This document shows, piece by piece, positions 14,901-16,840 of a DNA stretch of 16,840 nt. Position numbers and translations under genes: made by a program. The notes beneath the pieces are model-generated. The model did no database searches. It worked only from the letters and a program-made list of their open reading frames with translations, and was not told the origin of the DNA. This stretch comes from JAAZMF01 sp036786445 (GTDB lineage Bacteria > Bacillota > Limnochordia > DTU087): assembly GCA_036786445.1 (NCBI GenBank), contig DAIQRD010000048.1, positions 1 through 16,840 of the forward strand, given 5' to 3'. Numbering within the stretch: position 1 is the stretch's first letter; each line of letters opens with the position of its first letter.

Positions 14901-15497
14901 TTCCAGCTCACCGATGATATCCTCTAGACGCAGCAGTTTACCCTCCGTATCGGCCAGTTTCTTGGCAGCTTCAGCTTTCCGGGCACGGTATTTGCCAATA
15001 CCGGCAGCTTCTTCTATGATTAAACGGCGTTCTCCCGGGCGGGCCAGCAAAATAGCATCTATCTGCCCTTGTCCAATCAGGGAGTACCCTTCGCGACCAA
15101 GACCTGTGTCACGAAATAGATCATGAATATCTCTTAGGCGGCATGGCGATTTGTTGATCAAATATTGGCTTTCACCGGATCGATATACTCTCCTCGCCAC
15201 GGTTATCTCATCAAAATCCAGACCCAGACTCCCCCGGCAGTCACTTAATGTGAGAGATACCGAGGCCATCCCCAAGGGGCCCTTGCCATCACTACCAGCA
15301 AAAATGACATCTTGCATGGTGTCACCCCGCAGAGTTCTGGCACTTTGCTCGCCAAGGACCCAGCGAATGCCATCGGCGATATTGCTCTTACCGCTGCCGT
15401 TTGGTCCCACAATAGCCGTTATGCCTCTGCCAAACTCCAACTTGGTCCTGTCTCCAAAGGATTTGAACCCATGAATCTCCAGCTGTTTGAGAAACAT
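11925..15497 (-). CDS. smc: chromosome partition protein SMC
   Basis: SMC forms the ring-shaped condensin complex with ScpA and ScpB and organises the chromosome. From the ATG at 15497 it has 1190 residues, the standard length. The N-terminal ATPase part has FLKQLEIHGFKSF (2-14) and Walker A GPNGSGKSN (31-39). Two long coiled coils flank a hinge at roughly 500-650 (YVGYHRGVKAVLQN, GICGVVAELIEVP, and a glycine-rich AGGAITGGSLPMG). The C-terminal part has the signature LLSGGERALTAISLLFALL and Walker B PFCVLDEIDAALDESN. A TTG at 15515 would add six residues that are simply the ribosome binding site translated, so it was rejected. ScpA and ScpB are not in this window. Confidence 0.98.
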   Translation of the reverse strand: MFLKQLEIHGFKSFGDRTKLEFGRGITAIVGPNGSGKSNIADGIRWVLGEQSARTLRGDTMQDVIFAGSDGKGPLGMASVSLTLSDCRGSLGLDFDEITVARRVYRSGESQYLINKSPCRLRDIHDLFRDTGLGREGYSLIGQGQIDAILLARPGERRLIIEEAAGIGKYRARKAEAAKKLADTEGKLLRLEDIIGELERQLEPLAKAAARAKTYLALSQEYQVKGQAVCAYGWAELQESAHRFSQRHSELTASLIEVNDAQGQEDAAVAILRQEIADLEERLEYLQQIRDASVEERAEIQRRQDRAEERLQYVDVEAHRLLDQATDGLGRRQTIRQDLARCLWQLRSLRRVWNQELQKIAGLMETQEERHQERQTLLAQLETINSAKELVRHKVATAQADLQASQSRESLWQDQILVLSRRLEEITRQLQGLSASVSRKAAAVSENRREQVSMQQSLSSIEIMADDAKARWLKQLEVVRSWEEKLQMESSRLRALSGMEKDYVGYHRGVKAVLQNRERFPGICGVVAELIEVPKELEVAIEIALGGGLQNIVTDTDVGPRQAVSYLKERKAGRATFLPLDGLKVSPFPKGDLALLQQENVIGLASQLIRYEPRYQRLVEYLLGRVIVTKDLDTAVALSKELRGANRIVTLDGDTVSAGGAITGGSLPMGEKSGLLQRRQQVSRSAKAVQSIRDTLAKERQTAAAKEVKLQEIDLETKSLRDDLHQRELEIRDQEQEIGLGKSEITRWEREKAQIETEMAGLETKIESEAKEQSQDMLSIDHLTADEAAWQAQVLAVQDQLDILDDDQARTQESFTTHKVGVATRESQIQAAEQEIKRHRHLLSELTQLLAGLEESRAAVEQDELQLRQKMEESATELRQLEGKLHDIEDELRESNRLRKDKQSHVAVKEQTSRARQQAKEKLQHDLSFVQRELDKITSQKARLIETMENEYGLQPETLAHQSVPTGDIGQMRAEVHTLKKRLQDLGPTSIGTIDEYAVVQERYGFLKEQQGDLVEAREQLNVVIEEMDEISSARFAETFRRVQQEFQAIFVKLFGGGTAELMLTPAPHQEDGGLEIVVRPPGKRLQNISLLSGGERALTAISLLFALLRVKPSPFCVLDEIDAALDESNLQRFTGLLEDFSEDTQFIVITHRPGSMEVADTLYGVTMNKANISQLVSVQLDAVAASLEE

Positions 15498-15529
15498 AGA
15501 GCCCCTCCTCTCCAATGATTTGATCCAGC

Positions 15530-15554
15530 AAAAAGCCCGGCTGTCATGCCGGAC
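15530..15554 (-). terminator. intrinsic terminator after the sigma gene
   Basis: On the minus strand GTCCGGC (15554-15548), loop ATGACA and GCCGGGC (15541-15535) form a 7-pair stem with one G-U pair, followed by five T (15534-15530). It lies 62 bases after the sigma stop codon and 32 bases before the smc ATG, so it should insulate smc from the sigma gene. Confidence 0.82.
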
Positions 15555-15561
15555 CCATAAA

Positions 15562-15590
15562 GTATTCGCTAAATTGCCTAGTCATCCCTT
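15562..15590 (-). promoter_or_regulatory. possible sigma-H-type promoter for smc
   Basis: AAGGGATGA (15590-15582), an 11-base spacer and AGCGAATAC (15570-15562) resemble the SigH consensus RNAGGAWWW / RNNGAATWW: seven of nine in the -35 and all but the last in the -10. The start of transcription would be near 15555, at the foot of the terminator hairpin, which would then become a 5' hairpin rather than a stop signal. Weaker than the comM site; pattern evidence only. Confidence 0.38.
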
Positions 15591-15616
15591 TTTCCCACCA
15601 GCCCTTTTCCCATCCT

Positions 15617-16315
15617 CTATTCGGCCCTTAGACGGAGAGCAATCTGCAGATACAGATCTTCCCGGCGACGAATTTTCGCCGGCAACTTAGGACTAAGCAA
15701 TGACCCGTGCTCAGCGAGAATGCGGCGCAGCTTCAGCCTTACCCGGGTGCGGGCATTATCTACTGCCTTGCTATTTACTCCAATGGTAGATTCAATCTCG
15801 GAGCTTGAGTAACCCCGCAAGAACAGATTAATGACGGTATACTCCAACACAGAAAGATGATCCTCCAGCACTGCATCTAGGGTTTGGTTTGTCATTTTCT
15901 CTTCGATTACTTCTAAAGGATCAGCAGAGGCATCGTCACATATCACCGAGTCCAGCACTGTGCGGGTCTGTTCGTGATTAACAAAGGCATGAAGAGATAC
16001 GGCGTCATTGAGTGCCCTATGCTTATTGCCGTTAGTCTGTTTGATGACATTATATATTTTGCGAATGATACAGATATAGGCAAATGATGAGAATTTCACC
16101 TGTTTCTCAGGCCTGTATTCATCAATGGCGCTCAATAGACCAATGAGCCCCTCTTGGAGCAGATCTTCAAACTCCAAGAAACTGGCATAGTGATTGCGCA
16201 CAATGTGCTTGACCATGGGGGTATATTTTTGCACAAGTTCCTCACGGGCTTCTGAATCACCTTGTCGAATCCGCCGGATCAACTCTAGATCCCGTTCCTG
16301 ATTCTTTGCGCTCAA
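15617..16315 (-). CDS. sigma-70 family factor of the SigH type
   Basis: The 232-residue protein is an alternative RNA polymerase sigma factor. Region 2 spans about 25-95 with FEDLLQEGLIGLLSAIDEYRPE (49-70), KFSSFAYICIIRKIYNVIKQ (74-93) covering the -10-binding helix. A linker DPLEVIEEK and region 4 (about 145-200) with SSSEIESTIGVNSKAVDNARTR (170-191) follow; this LNP/DPEE linker and KxxDNAxxRxRxKL end are SigH-like. Regions 1 and 3 are absent, as in SigH. About 30 basic residues follow region 4, beyond the usual SigH end. It starts at TTG with GGAGG eight bases upstream. It is a single-gene unit between two terminators, with an inverted-repeat leader. SigH is normally encoded elsewhere in Bacillota, so this may be a paralogue; I give no symbol for that reason. 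Confidence 0.88.
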   Translation of the reverse strand: MSAKNQERDLELIRRIRQGDSEAREELVQKYTPMVKHIVRNHYASFLEFEDLLQEGLIGLLSAIDEYRPEKQVKFSSFAYICIIRKIYNVIKQTNGNKHRALNDAVSLHAFVNHEQTRTVLDSVICDDASADPLEVIEEKMTNQTLDAVLEDHLSVLEYTVINLFLRGYSSSEIESTIGVNSKAVDNARTRVRLKLRRILAEHGSLLSPKLPAKIRRREDLYLQIALRLRAE

Positions 16316-16335
16316 TGGCCACTCCTCCTTGTCCA

Positions 16336-16381
16336 GCGATAGACCCTTAACATATATATTGCTTGTCTATCGCGAATAGAC
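16336..16381 (-). promoter_or_regulatory. overlapping inverted repeats in the sigma-gene leader
   Basis: Read on the minus strand, GTCTAT (16381-16376), ATAGAC within GCGATAGAC (16373-16365) and GTCTATCGC (16344-16336) occur in series. The first two form a 17-base dyad with a 5-base loop; the last two form a perfect 9-base inverted repeat with a 20-base AT-rich loop. They exclude each other. The sigma ribosome binding site GGAGG begins about ten bases further on. No clear sigma-A hexamer pair is seen in 16316-16392. Operator or RNA switch are both possible. Confidence 0.5.
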
Positions 16382-16392
16382 CGGGAAGGTGG

Positions 16393-16418
16393 AAAAAGCT
16401 CCCACCAGAGTGGGAGCT
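16393..16418 (-). terminator. intrinsic terminator after rnc
   Basis: On the minus strand AGCTCCCAC (16418-16410), loop TCTG and GTGGGAGCT (16405-16397) form a perfect 9-base stem followed by T residues to 16393. It begins 26 bases after the rnc stop and ends the transcript that carries rnc. Confidence 0.92.
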
Positions 16419-16444
16419 GGAGTGTATGAGTTGAAGAATATAGG

Positions 16445-16840
16445 CTAATCTTGCTTTCCTGAGAGAAGCTGCAAAGCGTGGCGGGCCGCGGCTTGCTCGG
16501 CGTCTTTCTTGCTTTTGCCTTGGCCTTTACCTAGAGTCTCTCCCTGCCACTTCACTGCCACATGAAATATTTTGTCGTGATCCGGACCCTGTTCATGATA
16601 AACATCATAGGTTGGAGCAAGATGACCACATTGCTGCACCTTTTCCTGTAGGGCACTTTTTGGATCAACGAAGTCTTTAGTATGCCAAAGAGTCTGTATG
16701 TCATCACCAAGCAGATCCAGTATGAAATCCCGACAGGTGACATAATCTGTCTCCAAGTACAGAGCCCCAATGACGGCCTCCAGGGCATTGCTGATCAAAG
16801 AGTCTAAGTTGCGCCCCCCTGAATGTTCTTCCCCATGACC
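16445..16840 (-). CDS. rnc: ribonuclease III, C-terminal 131 residues (runs off the window)
   Basis: RNase III cuts double-stranded RNA, including rRNA precursors and SRP RNA precursor in Bacillota. The visible part begins inside the nuclease domain with GEEHSGGR and SLISNALEAVIGALYLE, where the glutamate in EAVIGALY is the conserved metal-binding residue. The double-stranded-RNA-binding domain runs from DPKSALQEKVQQCG through YDVYHEQGPDHDKIFHVAVKW and GKGQGKSKKDAEQAAARHALQLL, all typical. The frame is open to the window edge, so the true start lies beyond 16840; internal start codons were ignored. In Bacillota rnc usually precedes smc directly; here a sigma gene lies between. Confidence 0.96.
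   Translation of the reverse strand, partial: GHGEEHSGGRNLDSLISNALEAVIGALYLETDYVTCRDFILDLLGDDIQTLWHTKDFVDPKSALQEKVQQCGHLAPTYDVYHEQGPDHDKIFHVAVKWQGETLGKGQGKSKKDAEQAAARHALQLLSGKQD

Noticed and set aside
15498..15515. Longer smc start at TTG 15515
   Set aside because: The six added residues translate the GGAGAGGAGG ribosome binding site; the ATG at 15497 matches the SMC family start.
1..16840. Search for a mobile element, CRISPR array, defence island or phage segment
   Set aside because: No transposase, integrase, direct-repeat array or tRNA-flanked insertion was seen; the window is a conserved housekeeping cluster.

Overview
This is a compact, fully one-directional block of bacterial chromosome: all 20 genes I can support lie on the minus strand, so transcription runs from position 16840 towards position 1. 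In that direction the order is rnc (3' part) - sigma-H-like factor - smc - ftsY - ylxM - ffh - rpsP - khpA - ylqD - rimM - trmD - rplS - lepB - rbgA - rnhB - HD-GYP gene - yraN - comM - small zinc-ribbon gene - dprA (5' part). The core of this order (rnc-smc-ftsY-ylxM-ffh-rpsP-khpA-ylqD-rimM-trmD-rplS-rbgA-rnhB, with dprA further on) is the conserved arrangement of Bacillota such as Bacillus subtilis. YlqD and YlxM, a SigH-type sigma factor, strong purine-rich ribosome binding sites and frequent GTG/TTG starts point the same way. Base composition looks roughly balanced to slightly GC-rich by eye. I infer a Clostridia- or Limnochordia-like member of Bacillota; the species cannot be told from the sequence.

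Region by region: (1) 15.5-16.84 kb holds the end of rnc, a strong terminator, a 125-base leader rich in inverted repeats, a single sigma gene and its terminator. (2) 10.85-15.5 kb holds smc (chromosome condensation) and ftsY (SRP receptor). (3) At 10.78-10.80 kb a near-perfect sigma-A promoter starts the ylxM-ffh-rpsP-khpA-ylqD-rimM-trmD-rplS run, which joins protein targeting, ribosome assembly and tRNA modification. A terminator sits just after rplS (6.15 kb). (4) Downstream follow lepB, rbgA, rnhB and an HD-GYP gene overlapping rnhB. (5) 1-2.9 kb holds yraN, comM, an unrecognised zinc-ribbon protein and dprA; ComM and DprA belong to DNA uptake and natural transformation.

There are no RNA genes, insertion sequences, phage genes or CRISPR arrays that I can see, and no new multi-gene system. 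The points of interest are in fine structure. The conserved N-terminus of ylqD lacks any ordinary start codon and appears to begin at an ACG placed ideally behind a strong Shine-Dalgarno sequence. There are sigma-H-like promoters in front of comM and smc in the same window as a sigma-H-like gene. Two leaders (before the sigma gene and before rpsP) contain repeats that could form mutually exclusive structures. A three-codon open frame is coupled to yraN. No gene-free stretch exceeds 160 bases; the longest are 2337-2494, 8847-8991, 720-863 and 16316-16444, and each is described.
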